Of a stretch of 64,000 bases of DNA, positions 11,975 to 22,445 are shown one piece after another; within the stretch, counting starts at the first letter, position 1; each line of letters starts with the position of its first letter. A program made the position numbers and the translations under genes. This stretch comes from Elephas maximus indicus (taxonomy: Eukaryota; Chordata; Mammalia; Proboscidea; Elephantidae), in NCBI RefSeq assembly GCF_024166365.1, contig NC_064825.1:107212480-107276479 (forward strand), in the 5' to 3' direction. Below the pieces are notes generated by a model. That model worked only from the letters and a program-made list of their open reading frames with translations. It did no database searches and was not told the origin of the DNA.

Positions 11975-12860
11975 ATTCCAGATATTATATCCAGCTTTGA
12001 GAACTCAATATAGTGTTTTTTATAATTTCTATTTATATTATTTTTTTTATATTTTTTATTTATATTATTTATGTTCACTTTTATGTACCAGGAGCCCTTG
12101 TAGCCCAGTGGTTTAGTGCTCGGCAGCTATTCGACAGGTCAGTGGGAGAAATATGTGGCATTCAACTACTGTAAATATTACAACCTTAGAAACATTATGG
12201 GGCAGTTCTAGTCTGTCCTATAGGGTCTCTACGAGTTGGAATCGACTTGATGGCAATGGGTTTGGTTTTGGTTTTTGGTTTTACCTTTAAGTGCTTGCAA
12301 ACATTTATAATTTTTAAAATCCTTTTTTTTTTTCCTTTGCTAGTTCTATCATCTCTGTTATTCCTGAGTCTGCTGGGTGATTTTTCTCATAGTTATAGGT
12401 ACCATCTTCCTACTTCTTGAATTTGCCAATAAATTAACAATGTTGTGTGTTGTTTCGACCAGCAGTTTATCTACTCTTTTTGATGCTCACTTTTGAGCTC
12501 TGTTAGTTTGGAGTTTAGTGAAGCATTTCCTCTAGAGTTATTTTGGGTCTTCTTTCTGGTGTCTCCACTGAATAGCTTAGGTATTCAATGGCTACCTCAC
12601 TCTGGTTTGGCACAACCTATGGCAACCCAGCTGAACCACCGTAATTTTTCATCATCCAAACCCCTGGTAATTTCTCTTTTCCTGGTAATGGTCCTTTGCC
12701 TTGCCATAAGATTAAGGCTAATCCCAAATCTCAGAGGAACCCTATGAAGTTTTCTTACTCACTTTCTTTGCCTAGGTATCTCCACTCTGCTACTGAGTGT
12801 TGAATATTACAGCCACCTCAGTCTTTCTAGAATGATTTTGTTTTCTCATCTTAACGTGAC
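11975..12860 (-). mobile_element. Old L1-like 5' region remnant, second piece
   Basis: Continuation of the T-rich sequence interrupted by the L1 at 7,374-11,970, itself interrupted by an AfroSINE at 12,088-12,284. It resembles old L1 5' leader sequence read on the minus strand. The whole block is missing from the right arm. No protein can be read from it. Confidence 0.35.
12088..12284 (+). mobile_element. AfroSINE
   Basis: Head near AGCCCTTGTAGCCCAGTGG, body with GGGGCAGTTCTAGTCTGTCC and a CTACGAGTTGGAATCGACTT core with TTTGGTTTTGG tail. It lies in the block absent from the right arm, so its age relative to the duplication cannot be judged. Confidence 0.9.
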
Positions 12861-12897
12861 TATTGTTCTCTACTTGTCCCACCCAGCCTCATGTCAA

Positions 12898-13107
12898 ACC
12901 AAAACCAAACCCGTTGCCAGAGTCAATTCCCACGCATGGTGACCCCAAGTGTTATAGGGTAGTAGAGCTACTCCATAAGGTTTTCTTGGCTATAATCTTT
13001 ACAGAAACAGGTCGCCAGGCCTTTCTTTTGCAATGCTGCTGGGTTGGTTCCAACTGCCAACTTTAGGTTATTAATGGAGCCCTAGCCATCTGCACCACCC
13101 AAGGAAC
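12898..13107 (-). mobile_element. AfroSINE (shared by both arms)
   Basis: Reverse-orientation SINE from the AAAACCAAACCC tail to a GCACCACCCAAGG head. The mirror copy is at 51,953-52,162, so the insertion predates the duplication. Confidence 0.88.
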
Positions 13108-13109
13108 AA

Positions 13110-14057
13110 TAAATTTCTTTCTTCTCTCACGTACCCAGTCATGTGCTGCCAGTGAGTTGTGTGTGGTAAAAACATACATAACAGAACATCCACCATTTCA
13201 AAAATTTCAACATGTACAATTTAGTGACATTGATTACTTTCTTGAAATTGTGCAACTATTCTCATTAGTTATCCTTTCCCAAATTGTTGCACCATCCTTA
13301 ACATAAATTCAATGCATCCTAAGCAAACCCTCCCCCTTCCCTTCCACCCCTGTTAACTACTAATAATTTTTCAGTTCTATATGTTCACTGGAAACCCTGG
13401 TGGCGTAGGGGTTAAGTGCTACTGCTGCTAACCAAAAGGTCGGCCGTTCGAACCCACCAGGTGCTCCTTGAAAACTCTATGGGGCAGTTCTACTCTGTCC
13501 TATAGGGTCACTATGAGTCAGAATCAACTTGACGGCAGTGGGTTTGGTTTTGGTTTTATACGTTTACTTATTTCACATAAATTAATTCATACAACATTTG
13601 TCCTTTTGCAACTCACTTCTTTCACTCAGCATGTTTTTAAGGCTCATCCATGAAGTGGCATGCATCAGGATTTCACTTTTCTTTATGGTTGAGTAGTATT
13701 CCATTGTGTGTATGTATATACTCCATTTTGTTTATCCATTCATCTGCTGATGGACATCTCAGTTGTTTCCATCTTTTGGTTATTGTGAAAGGTGCTGCAA
13801 TGAACATTGGTGTTCAGGTTTCCAGTTGCATTCCTGCTTTCACTTCTTCTGAGTATGTGTCTAAAATTTGGATTGTTGGGTCATATAGTAGCTCTGTGTT
13901 AACAGTGTCTGTACTAATTTACATTCCCGCAAGCAGTAGAAGAGGGTTTATGTTTCTCCACAACCTCGCCAATACCTGTTGTTTTCTTTTCTTTTTTTGA
14001 TCATTGCCATTGTAATGGGACTGAGGAGGTATCTCGTTATAGTTTTGATTTGCATCT
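13110..14057 (-). mobile_element. Old L1 3' portion, left-arm copy
   Basis: Reverse strand of an old mammalian L1 3'UTR and ORF2 C-terminus. On the minus strand one can read the usual ending, including the tract resembling ATGGATAAACAAAATGG and ACAATGGAATACTACTCAACC. Insertions of AfroSINEs split it at 13,390 and 14,058. The same L1 lies on the plus strand in the right arm, at 46,165-46,640 and 51,359-51,890, where RTE elements interrupt it instead. It continues at 14,441-14,640. Confidence 0.82.
13390..13557 (+). mobile_element. AfroSINE (left arm only)
   Basis: Well-preserved copy with the box-B-like CGTTCGAACCC near 13,444, flanked by TATATGTTCACT and TATACGTTTACT as near-identical target duplications inside the old L1. 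The right arm shows the empty site near 51,665, so it inserted after the duplication. Confidence 0.92.
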
Positions 14058-14226
14058 CTCTCTTGTGGCATAGTGGTTAAGTGCTATGGCTGCTAACCAA
14101 AAGGTCAGCGGTTCAAATGCCAGGCACTCCTTGTGAACTATATGCTGTAGTCCTACTCTGTCCTTTAGGACCGCTATGAATCATAATCGACTCAATGGCA
14201 GTCGGTTTTTTTTTTTTTTTTGGTTT
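14058..14226 (+). mobile_element. AfroSINE (left arm only)
   Basis: SINE inserted in the old L1 between GCATCTCTCT and TAATGG. The right arm has the L1 without it near 46,605. The tail carries a 15-base T run before TGGTTTT. Confidence 0.88.
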
Positions 14227-14242
14227 TAATGGCTAAAGAAAG

Positions 14243-14440
14243 CAGCCCTGGTGGTGTAGTGGTTAAAGTGCTCTGCCGCTAACCTAAAAGTCAATGATTT
14301 GAACCTACCAGCAGCTCCGAGGGAGAAGCATGTGGCAGTCTGCTTCTGTTAAGATTTCAGCCTTAGAAACACAATGGAACAGTTCTATTCTGTCATGTAG
14401 TGTCAATGTAAGTCAGAATCGACTCCATGGCAATGGGTTT
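14243..14440 (+). mobile_element. AfroSINE (shared by both arms)
   Basis: Second SINE in tandem orientation after the one at 14,058, flanked by TAATGGCTAA and TAATAGCTAA. The mirror copy is at 46,391-46,600, so it is older than the duplication. Confidence 0.88.
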
Positions 14441-14640
14441 AATAGCTAATGAAGCTGAGCATCTTATCACTATTGGCCATTTGACTGTCTGTTCAAATCC
14501 TTTGCCCATTTTTTGATTGGGTCACTTTTTCTTTTTATTGTTAAGTAGTAGAATTTCTCTTTTTTTACTATACTTTGGATATCAGGCCCTCATCAGATAT
14601 GTTTCCTGAATATTTTCTCCTAATCAGAAGCAGAGTCATT
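14441..14640 (-). mobile_element. Old L1 ORF2 C-terminal fragment (continuation)
   Basis: Continuation of the reverse-strand L1 from 13,110-14,057. The minus strand reads the region that normally precedes ATGCAAATCAAAAC in L1 (CAAATGGCCAATAGTGATAAG). It matches 46,165-46,385 in the right arm. Confidence 0.75.
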
Positions 14641-15740
14641 AAAATCCAAAAATTTCATTGTATACTAGACAAAAAGCCTTCAAGAAATGCACATCAGCCT
14701 ATTTTTAGCATACTCTTCATTTTTTTTGCCTCCCACAAAGCATCTTCCATTATTTACTATGATTTAACTATCAATTTAAAAGTATGCTCCATACTTTTAA
14801 AGCACCATTTTTAGACATTGTCATATATGTGTTCTGGGAGGTATATTTTTCTAAAAATAAACCTCCAGACATGTTTGGTAACCCCTTTGTCTTTTATGTG
14901 TAATGTAATGCAAAAAAAAAAAAAAAAGTATGCAAAGAGTATTAATTTAAATTAAATTAATAAATTAAATATTAATTTAATGAGTGTAAAAATTGAATTT
15001 AAACCAAACTTCTAACAGGATTCTTCCAAAATCCATGCTGCATATTAAACTGAAAGTAGAGCTATGCGACTTGCAGAAATTTCTTTGCATGTTCTGTGTG
15101 TGTGTTGCTTCTAAAATTTTTTTTTTTTAATAGTAGCTCTTGTCATGCCTTATCTTGCACATTTGCATAAAGGCAAGGTTTGGCAGCAACGTAGTAATAT
15201 AGTTAACCATGCATTATTTAAAAGACCCATCATTTTGTTGAAGACAATTATTTCTGATTACTGTTTCTATTATATTTTACTGAAAGCAACAATTCTCTCA
15301 CCTATTGCTTGATGTTTTCCTCAACTTTTTAGAACATTTTCTTTAATTGTACGCTTTAGGGAGCTACCTCAGCCATGGGCAAATGTGAAATCCCTTAAGA
15401 AACAGAGTATTTCCCAAGGCTTCATTTGTCACTGTGTAATGGCTGCTCAGTGATACTTCACTGGAGGCTGCTGTAGAGAGTATATAGTACTCTCCCTTCC
15501 TTCCAAATTTGTCCTCTTAGAGAGAATAATTAAATGTGCTAATTTTTTATTTGTCATTATGTTGTTCTGTAAGTTATGTATTAATGACTAAGATTTACTT
15601 TCTAGTATTTTACCTGGAATTATATTTAACTATTTCGAAGGCACTGGGATCGGGACTGGGATTTACTATTTAAATATATAATGACTGTTTCAGCTAATCT
15701 GAAACTGAAATTATTTTTGAGTAAAAGATAAACAAAACAA
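14641..15740. other. Left-arm intergenic DNA upstream of the OR5J2-like gene
   Basis: AT-rich sequence including an AT-only patch near 14,940-14,985. It matches 45,120-46,160 of the right arm. The block at 15,430-15,500 (GGCTGCTGTAGAGAGTATAT) is well conserved with 45,335-45,400 and lies upstream of the candidate 5' exon, so it may be part of a promoter region. This is inference only. Confidence 0.5.
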
Positions 15741-15790
15741 AATTGGAAATGGACATGAAGTTTCTAAAGCTGAAATTTTAAAACCTTTTG
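15740..15790 (+). other. Candidate 5' untranslated exon of OR5J2-like copy a
   Basis: A strong splice-donor match TTTTG/GTAAGTTATT lies at 15,786-15,800, and a candidate acceptor (TTTACACTAG or the TTTCAG just after it, 16,182-16,196) lies directly before the ATG at 16,214. The same donor is kept at the matching places upstream of the other two OR5J2-like genes (45,074 and 36,502, minus strand). The 5' limit of the exon cannot be fixed from sequence. Confidence 0.5.
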
Positions 15791-16213
15791 GTAAGTTATT
15801 TATTCTGTTAAAATGTTTCCCTTTTTATTAAATGTCTTCAGACTGGTAATAAAGTTTACATATTAAATCAGATAAAGTCACATGAAGGCAAAGGATATGG
15901 GGGTTATTTAATGCAACTCCACATCCCACCATTCATTTCTCCTTTGCAACATCACCTCAAACGTGCAGCTTCTGAATGAATAATACAATTGAATTTTTAA
16001 ATTCCATTCAGAAATACCATTTCCTTCATAATCTTCATAATAAAAACTTTAAAATTGATACACTTTTCTTGGGAAATGTCACTCAATTGATTCTTTAAAA
16101 ACACAACTATAGGAATGCTTCCAGTCGATGTTAATATATACCAGATTTGCCTGTATCCATAGTAACACACTTTCCTTTTTTTACACTAGATTTCAGGAAA
16201 AAAGAATTAACAA

Positions 16214-17152
16214 ATGGCTAAAGAGAATTTGACAGTTGTTACTGAATTTATTCTTTTAGGACTGACAGATCAGGCTGTATTGAAAATTGTGCTTTTTGGG
16301 TTGTTCCTGGTGATTTATGCCGTTACCTTGGTGGGGAACCTGGGCATGATCTTCTTAATCCACGTCACTCCCAAGCTCCACACGCCCATGTATTTTTTCC
16401 TCAGCTGCCTTTCATTTGTAGACGCCTGCTATTCATCAGTTATTGCACCTAAAATGCTGATCAACTTCTTAGTTGTGAGGGAAACCATTTCGTTCTCCGC
16501 CTGTATAGTGCAGCACTTGTTTTTTGGGGTGTTCATTACCACAGAAGGATTCTTACTTTCAGTGATGGCCTATGACCGTCACGTGGCCATTGCGAATCCT
16601 TTGCTTTATACAACAGCCATGTCTAAGAGAAAGTGTGTAGGGCTGGTCACTGGGTCTTGCATAGGTGGGATGATTAACTCACTGACACATACAATAAGTT
16701 TGGGGAGACTGTCTTTCTGTGGACCAAACATTGTCAGCCACTTCTTCTGTGATGTTCCTCCACTGCTAAAGCTGTCATGCTCTGATACCTCCATGAATGA
16801 GTTGTTGCTGTTAATCTTCTCTGGAGTCATTGCCATGGCCACCTTCTTGATTGTGATCATTTCCTACATCTTCATCCTTGTTGCTATACTGAGAATCCAC
16901 TCAGCATCAGGCAGACGGAAAGCCTTCTCCACCTGCGCCTCTCACCTGACTGCTGTGACCATATTCTATGGTACCTTGGGCTTTAATTACATTCAGCCAA
17001 GTTCCCAGTATTCTGCAGAACAGGAGAAGATAGTTTCTGTGTTCTACACACTGGTGATTCCCATGTTAAACCCATTGATTTACAGTCTGAGAAACAAGGA
17101 AGTGAAGGATGCTGTGAAAAGAGTCATAGAAATGAAATACTGCCCCTGTTAA
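16214..17152 (+). CDS. OR5J2: Olfactory receptor, OR5J2-like copy a (left arm)
   Basis: Class II OR of 312 residues, the length I recall for human OR5J2, whose sequence it closely resembles ([13 protein letters not shown] start, [30 protein letters not shown] end). Features seen: NLT at 5-7, GN at 41-42, Cys97, MAYDRH at 118-123 (Tyr123 replaced by His but Arg122 kept), EL2 cysteines 169, 179 and 189, SY at 217-218, KAFSTCASH at 236-244 and PMLNPLIY at 283-290. The ATG is ordinary and follows a candidate splice acceptor. It is the only one of the three OR5J2-like copies to keep the arginine of the DRY motif. Likely functional odorant GPCR; ligand not predictable. Confidence 0.93.
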   Translation: MAKENLTVVTEFILLGLTDQAVLKIVLFGLFLVIYAVTLVGNLGMIFLIHVTPKLHTPMYFFLSCLSFVDACYSSVIAPKMLINFLVVRETISFSACIVQHLFFGVFITTEGFLLSVMAYDRHVAIANPLLYTTAMSKRKCVGLVTGSCIGGMINSLTHTISLGRLSFCGPNIVSHFFCDVPPLLKLSCSDTSMNELLLLIFSGVIAMATFLIVIISYIFILVAILRIHSASGRRKAFSTCASHLTAVTIFYGTLGFNYIQPSSQYSAEQEKIVSVFYTLVIPMLNPLIYSLRNKEVKDAVKRVIEMKYCPC

Positions 17153-17176
17153 TTTCAAGTCACTAGGAACAGTATG

Positions 17177-17380
17177 AGGGCTCTGGTGACACAATGATTA
17201 AGCACTGGGATGCTAACCAAAAGGTCTGTGGTTCAAACCTAGCAGCTGCTCCATAGAAGAAAAGACCTGATTATCTGCTCCCACAGAGGTCACAGCCTTG
17301 GAAACATTATAGGGCAGTTCTACTCTGCTCTGTAGGGTCGCTATGAAAAGATATCAACTGGATGTCATGCAACAACAAGA
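17177..17380 (+). mobile_element. AfroSINE (shared by both arms)
   Basis: SINE starting about 25 bases after the OR5J2-like stop codon and ending near CAACAACAAGAACAAC. It has a mirror copy at 42,337-42,531 at the same distance from the right-arm gene, so it predates the duplication and may contribute 3'UTR sequence. Confidence 0.85.
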
Positions 17381-19061
17381 ACAACATTAATAGTGTAACA
17401 TTCCGCAAGCCAGTTCTCCATTTACTAACATTCAAATGATTTCAACGAATTCTAGAGTTTCTAATTATTATACAAATCATTTTTTTCTAAAAGTGACTTT
17501 TTAACCCAGAAAAACTAACCTAGAAAGTGGGAGTGACTTTCTGCATAGCTGTGTTTTAAATTCAGCTCTCCTAAGACTGTAGGCCATTAATATTTGAATC
17601 TACCAGTCAATCCGCAGAATTGAGTATATCATTTCTGATATGTGAAGAACTGAATACAGACACACTAACATTTAGAAATGTATATAGTTAGATCTTTTCT
17701 AAAAGGTATATTTTTTATTTACTCAGAAAATTAAAATAATTTTATACCTGATATTTGTCTTTGTTTTTAAAACTTGCATTAAAGTTTAAGTATTGGTAAA
17801 TCTTCGTGTTAGCTAAAAAGGGGAATTTGACTCCAAACAATTTTCCTACTGTCCTTAATCTTCTTAAAACTCAGTGCCTTCAGCAACAAAAGTGGTATTG
17901 TCGGAAAATCATTGTATTGTAATTCTCAGCTGGCAATAATGTACTCTTACTAATAAACCCACTTAGAAAATTTAGATACATGTATGGAATGACTCCTAAT
18001 TATGGAGCAGGTAGAATTCAAAGCCCTTCTTATCTTTTCTTTTAAGAATCTCCTTCACCTTCTTTCAAGACCAAAAATCATATGCCTATCTGGCAATCTT
18101 TAGATCAGATGCTGCTTGCTAATACCTGCCTAAAGCATCAATTCTGTGATGATGGATTTCTTGACTTCCTAACTTTCTACCATTTTAGAACTGCTATTCT
18201 GTTACCAGAAATGTGCCGTAGATATTATTATTTCAAATAAAAATAACTAATACCAGGAACATTTGTATGAATTTTAAAGACATTCATATCTTGGAGACTG
18301 ATGTCTTGGAGACAATCTGAGGGATTTCAAACTAATTAGAAAACTCTTGAAATGGACAATTTTATATTTGCTTGTTCATAGTTAACAATGAAGGTACAAT
18401 CAATGTGCTAGGAAGGATGACAATACTTAGAAAAGGAAAGCTAATTTTTATCTTTCATATTAACAAAAAAATCTTTTCTATAAGTGGTTGCCTTTATAGG
18501 TACATGTTGGAACACAGGACAGGGATATAGGTTGATTTAACAGAAATAAGGCATTTATTAACATAAAATATGAATCACAATCCATACAAATGTATTTCCA
18601 AATGAAATTATCTTTGTATTCATCATTGTAATGCTAAATATAGTTAATAAACTAATATATTTAAGTATAACACTTCAACTTTATGAAAAATATTCATATG
18701 TATGCATATATATTTTCATGTATATTCAGATGTATGGTGGTTAATATGAATAAATTAATGATAAGTGAAAGAAAATCAACTAGTCACAGCTCTTTAAGTA
18801 ACTGATATTATTTCTGGTTCTGACATGGATTGATCAGGATTATTTCCCATCTGTGTTCTGATAAATGTATGTTATATACATAACAGGTAAAAGCAGTATT
18901 CCCTCTGCAAAGAAGGATATGTCAATGTATCTTATTAAATGTATATTCATACTTGGAAGTGTGTTTCTTTTTGTATTCCATAGAAACAATAATTCAGTGG
19001 GAAAATCATACTCATGATCTTGGCTATATTTAAGCAAACAGTAGCCTGATGGAGCATTGGT
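17381..19061. other. Left-arm intergenic DNA 3' of OR5J2-like copy a
   Basis: No gene recognised. It matches 40,660-42,310 in reverse complement throughout, for example 18,005-18,050 versus 41,670-41,700. It is AT-rich. Confidence 0.6.
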
Positions 19062-19106
19062 TACACACACACACATACACAGCACACACATATACACACA
19101 TGCATA
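19062..19106 (+). repeat. CA microsatellite, left arm
   Basis: Interrupted (CA)n tract. The right arm has a (GT)n tract at 40,627-40,650 in the mirror position, so the repeat is older than the duplication and now differs in length and interruptions. Confidence 0.85.
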
Positions 19107-19411
19107 AGTGTACAAATAATTATATTTTCAAAACCCCATCTTTGCATCTGTCATATACAAATTCCACTTTTCCATAAATTTTCAAAATACTGGGGAAGAT
19201 AGGCTAAGAAGACGAGAGTTCTAGAAAGCGAGTAAGAATTCCTTTTGGCAACTAAAATATGCCTTACTCTAAGAATTGCTGAAACTTAATTAAATGGATC
19301 ACAAAATCAACCAAAAGAAAAATCAAAGAGGTTCTCAACAATGGGGATAATGGTGAAAATGAAACTTTAGACATAAATAAATAATTATTATCAAGGCCCT
19401 AGCTCCATGCT

Positions 19412-19581
19412 GGATACTCTGGTGGCGTACTGGTTAAGAGGTGTGACTGCTAGCCAAAAAGGCCTGAGGTTCGCATCCACCAGGCGCTCCTTGGAAATTT
19501 CTGGGGCAGTTCTGCTCTGACCTACAGGGTTGCCATGAATCTGCATTGACTCAATGGCAACAAGATCGGCTTTTGGTTTTT
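19412..19581 (+). mobile_element. AfroSINE (left arm only)
   Basis: Flanked by AGCTCCATGCT (19,401-19,411) and AGTTCCATGCT (19,583-19,593). The right arm holds the empty target near 40,325-40,340 (AGCATGGAGCTAGGGCC on the plus strand), so this insertion postdates the duplication. Confidence 0.92.
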
Positions 19582-19965
19582 TAGTTCCATGCTGCCCCCC
19601 TTAGTCTATACAAGAAATTAGAATGAAAATAACAATAACACCAGGAGAAAATTAACAATGAATTGATAATTCATTAGGAAAACATTTTCCAAACTCTGTG
19701 TGGGTCTCCATCAAATATATTTTAATTTTATATTTTGCATATAAATATATTTGACATTGAGTTTAACCACAACTACACAAAGACTAGTATAATTGTCCGG
19801 GAAGAACAATGTCTCCAGTATTCCTCCTACCATTTGCCTTGTGGCTCCACTGACCCACACAGTCAAGGGAGCCAAGAGGAAATTCTGTCCCTTGACCAGT
19901 TATGGCTACCCACGGCTAAAGAGCAAAACCTCATAACTCAGTTTGGCAAGTTATAGAAAGCACTT

Positions 19966-21096
19966 AAGCACTGCATCCATTTGTTGAAACATCTCAGTTG
20001 GTAACCCGCCAATTCCAAGAACCTTGTGTTTTGCCAACTCCTTCAGTGCAGCTTCGACTTCTTTCTTCAGTACAATCAGTTCCTGATCATATGTTACCTC
20101 CTAAAATGGTTGAACTTCGACCATCTCTTTTTGGTACAGTGATTCTGTGCATTCCTTCCATCTTCTTTTGATGCTTCTTGCATCCTTTAACATTTTCCCA
20201 GTAGAATCCTTCAGTACTGCAATTTGAGGTTTGAATTTTTTCTTCAGTTCCTTCATCTTGAGAAATGCTACAAGTGTTCTTCCCTTCTGATTTTCTATCT
20301 CCAGATCTTTGCACATGTCATCATAATACTTTACTTTGTCTTCTCGATCTGCCCTTTGAAACCTTCTGCTTCGCTCTTTTACTTCATCATTTTTTCCTTC
20401 TGCTTCAGCTATTCAGTGTTCAAGGGCAAGTTTCAGAGTCTCTTCTAACATCCAGTTAGGTCTTTTCTTTCTCTTTTGTCTTTTTAAAGATCTTTAGCTT
20501 TCTTCATGAAAAAGATGCCATTCCACAACGTGTCTGGTCTTTGTCCATTAGCATTCAATGGGTCAAATATATTCTTCAGATGGTCTCTAAATTCAGCTCA
20601 CTAATGCCTAAGATATCAATGTTTATGAGTTTCCTTTCATGTTTGACTATTTCCAATTTTCCTAGATTCATACTCTGTACATTCCAGGCTCCAATTTTTA
20701 ATAGATGTTTGCAGCTATTTCTTCTTATTTTGAGTCATACCACATCAGCAAATGTAGGTCCTGAAAGCTTGATTCCATCCATGTGATTAAGGTCAACTCT
20801 ACTTTGAGGAGGCAGCTCTTCCCCAGTTGAATTTTGAGTATCTTCCAACCTGAGGGGCTCATCTTTGGGCACTATATCATATAATGTTCTGCTGCTATTC
20901 ATAAGGTTTTCACTGGCTAATTCTTTTCAGAAGTAGACCACCAGCCCCTTCTTCCTAGTCTGTTTTAGTCTGGAAGCTCAGCTGAAACCTGTTCCCTATG
21001 GGTGACCCTACTGGCATTTGAATACCAGTAGCATAGCTTCCAGCAACACACCAACACAAGCCCCCACAATATGAAAATCTGACATACACAGTAGGG
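19966..21096 (-). mobile_element. RTE (BovB-like) LINE, 5' part only, with internal deletion
   Basis: On the minus strand it starts near 21,096 with the RTE 5' leader and runs into coding sequence (MNLGKLEI-like start near 20,670). It then lacks most of the endonuclease and continues with the region encoding NQKGRTLVAFLKMKELKKKF (20,100-20,316) up to the start of the reverse transcriptase domain. It ends at 19,966 in mid-ORF without a 3' tail. A LINE missing its 3' end cannot be a plain target-primed insertion, and its broken end coincides with the inner boundary of the left arm. Confidence 0.85.
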
Positions 21097-21640
21097 GAAG
21101 AATAACTAGAGGGCATCTATTGCTCTAAAGAACCCAAGACACAAGAAAGAAGAGTAATGGAGGCCATGAAAAGTAACTAAGTTGATTATAGTCACAGTTC
21201 TCGTAGATAGAGTGGCATATCACGTCATAACTGGGGAAAAGGTAGCAGCAAATTGGAATTGTAGGAGTAGGTTTATGAATGGCAAGTAGAGTAGGGTTAG
21301 CTAGCCTTCTCAAGTTCCCTGGATATGTGGCATTTTGAATAATTCTGCTGGCTTAGGTAGTATAAGCCCTATCACTAATTACTTGGTACCTAGGCCCTGT
21401 GGTGATTAAGATAGGTACATAGTTGCCAAGGAGGGTGAAGACCTAATAAGAGGAGTGGGTAGATAGTGGACAAAATCAGCTGCTCAAGAAGGGGAGTAGT
21501 AGACTTGCATTCAGCCAGAGCCTCAAAACAGTCAACACAGCATTTAATGAAAATGGTATTGCAACTGATCTCTGGGTATATTTTTTATTGTACTTTAGAC
21601 AAAGTTTTATGGAAGAAATTAGTTTCTCATTAAATAATTA
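21097..21640. other. Spacer DNA, no feature recognised
   Basis: Unique-looking sequence between the RTE fragment and an L1 3' end. No homology to the right arm was noticed and no credible frame is present. Confidence 0.5.
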
Positions 21641-21644
21641 ATAC

Positions 21645-22445
21645 ACATTTTTTTTATGACATTGGTTGCCAAATTCACGACATGTCAAAACTCTCCCTTT
21701 CTCGACCTTGGGTTCCCAATTACCAGTTTTCTTGTCCTCTCCTGCCTTTTTGTCCTTGCCCCTGGGCTAGAGTGCCCATTTAGTCTCTTATGTTTTATAG
21801 AACCCAGGAGCAACTTCAGTACTGAGTTAAAAGTGTGTCAGCGGCCATACTCTTGGGGTTTCCCCAGTCTCTGTTAGACCAGTAAGTCTGGTCTTTTTTT
21901 GTAAGTTAGATTTTTGTTTTACATTTTTCTCAGGCTCTGTTCAGGACACTCTATTGTGATCCCTGACAGAAAAGTCGGTGGTGGTAGACAGGCACCATCT
22001 AATTGTGTTGGGCTCAGTCTGGTAGAGGCTGTGATAGTTGTTCATTAGTCCTTTGGACTAATCTTTCCCTTGTGTCTTTGGCTTTCTCCATTGACCCTTG
22101 TTCATGATCGGGTGGGACTAATGGAGTGTCTTAGATGGCTGCTCACAAGCTTTTAAGACCACAGACTTTATGCACCAATTTAAGATTAGAACATTTTCTT
22201 TATAAATTGTGTTATGCCAATTGAGGTAGATGTCCCCCAAGACCATGGTCCCCAGCCCTCAGCCCAGTAATTCAGTCCCTCAGGGAGTTTGGATACGTCT
22301 ATGAAGCTTCCATGACCTTGCCTTGGTCAAGTTGCTTTTACTTCCCCCAGTGACCTCTTGATATTTTGACCTCAATTTTGAGCTTGATTATTTGGGCAGC
22401 CTGAATGGTCGAAAAGACTTTCAGGTATAGGGCATAAGTTGCCCT
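21645..22445 (-). mobile_element. L1 3'UTR fragment
   Basis: Read on the minus strand it gives the L1 3'UTR blocks also seen at 31,840-32,590: CTTCATAGACGTATCCAAAC, GGGACTGAATTACTGGGCTG, CAGCCATCTAAGACACTCC. It ends in an A-rich tail (T run at 21,646-21,655 on the plus strand). It is a 5'-truncated L1 with no coding part. Confidence 0.85.

Larger units (their letters stand above)
2391..19965 (+). repeat. Left arm of a large inverted duplication
   Basis: This block matches 39,859-57,155 in reverse complement. The match is followed by eye through the 3' flank of the OR8K5-like gene (2,395-2,450 versus 57,090-57,150), the OR8K5-like genes, intergenic DNA at 5.3-7.1 kb versus 52.3-54.1 kb, an old L1, the OR5J2-like genes and their 3' flanks, a CA/GT repeat and sequence up to 19,961. 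The outer edge is hidden by the L1 ending at 2,390. The inner edge coincides with the start of an RTE fragment at 19,966. Left-only insertions (L1 at 7,374; AfroSINEs at 3,922, 13,390, 14,058 and 19,412) and a left-only deletion upstream of OR5J2 show long separate evolution. Confidence 0.88.

Noticed and set aside
13390-13557. tRNA gene-like A and B boxes
   Set aside because: They belong to the tRNA-derived head of AfroSINEs; no cloverleaf with acceptor stem and CCA-adjacent end can be drawn.
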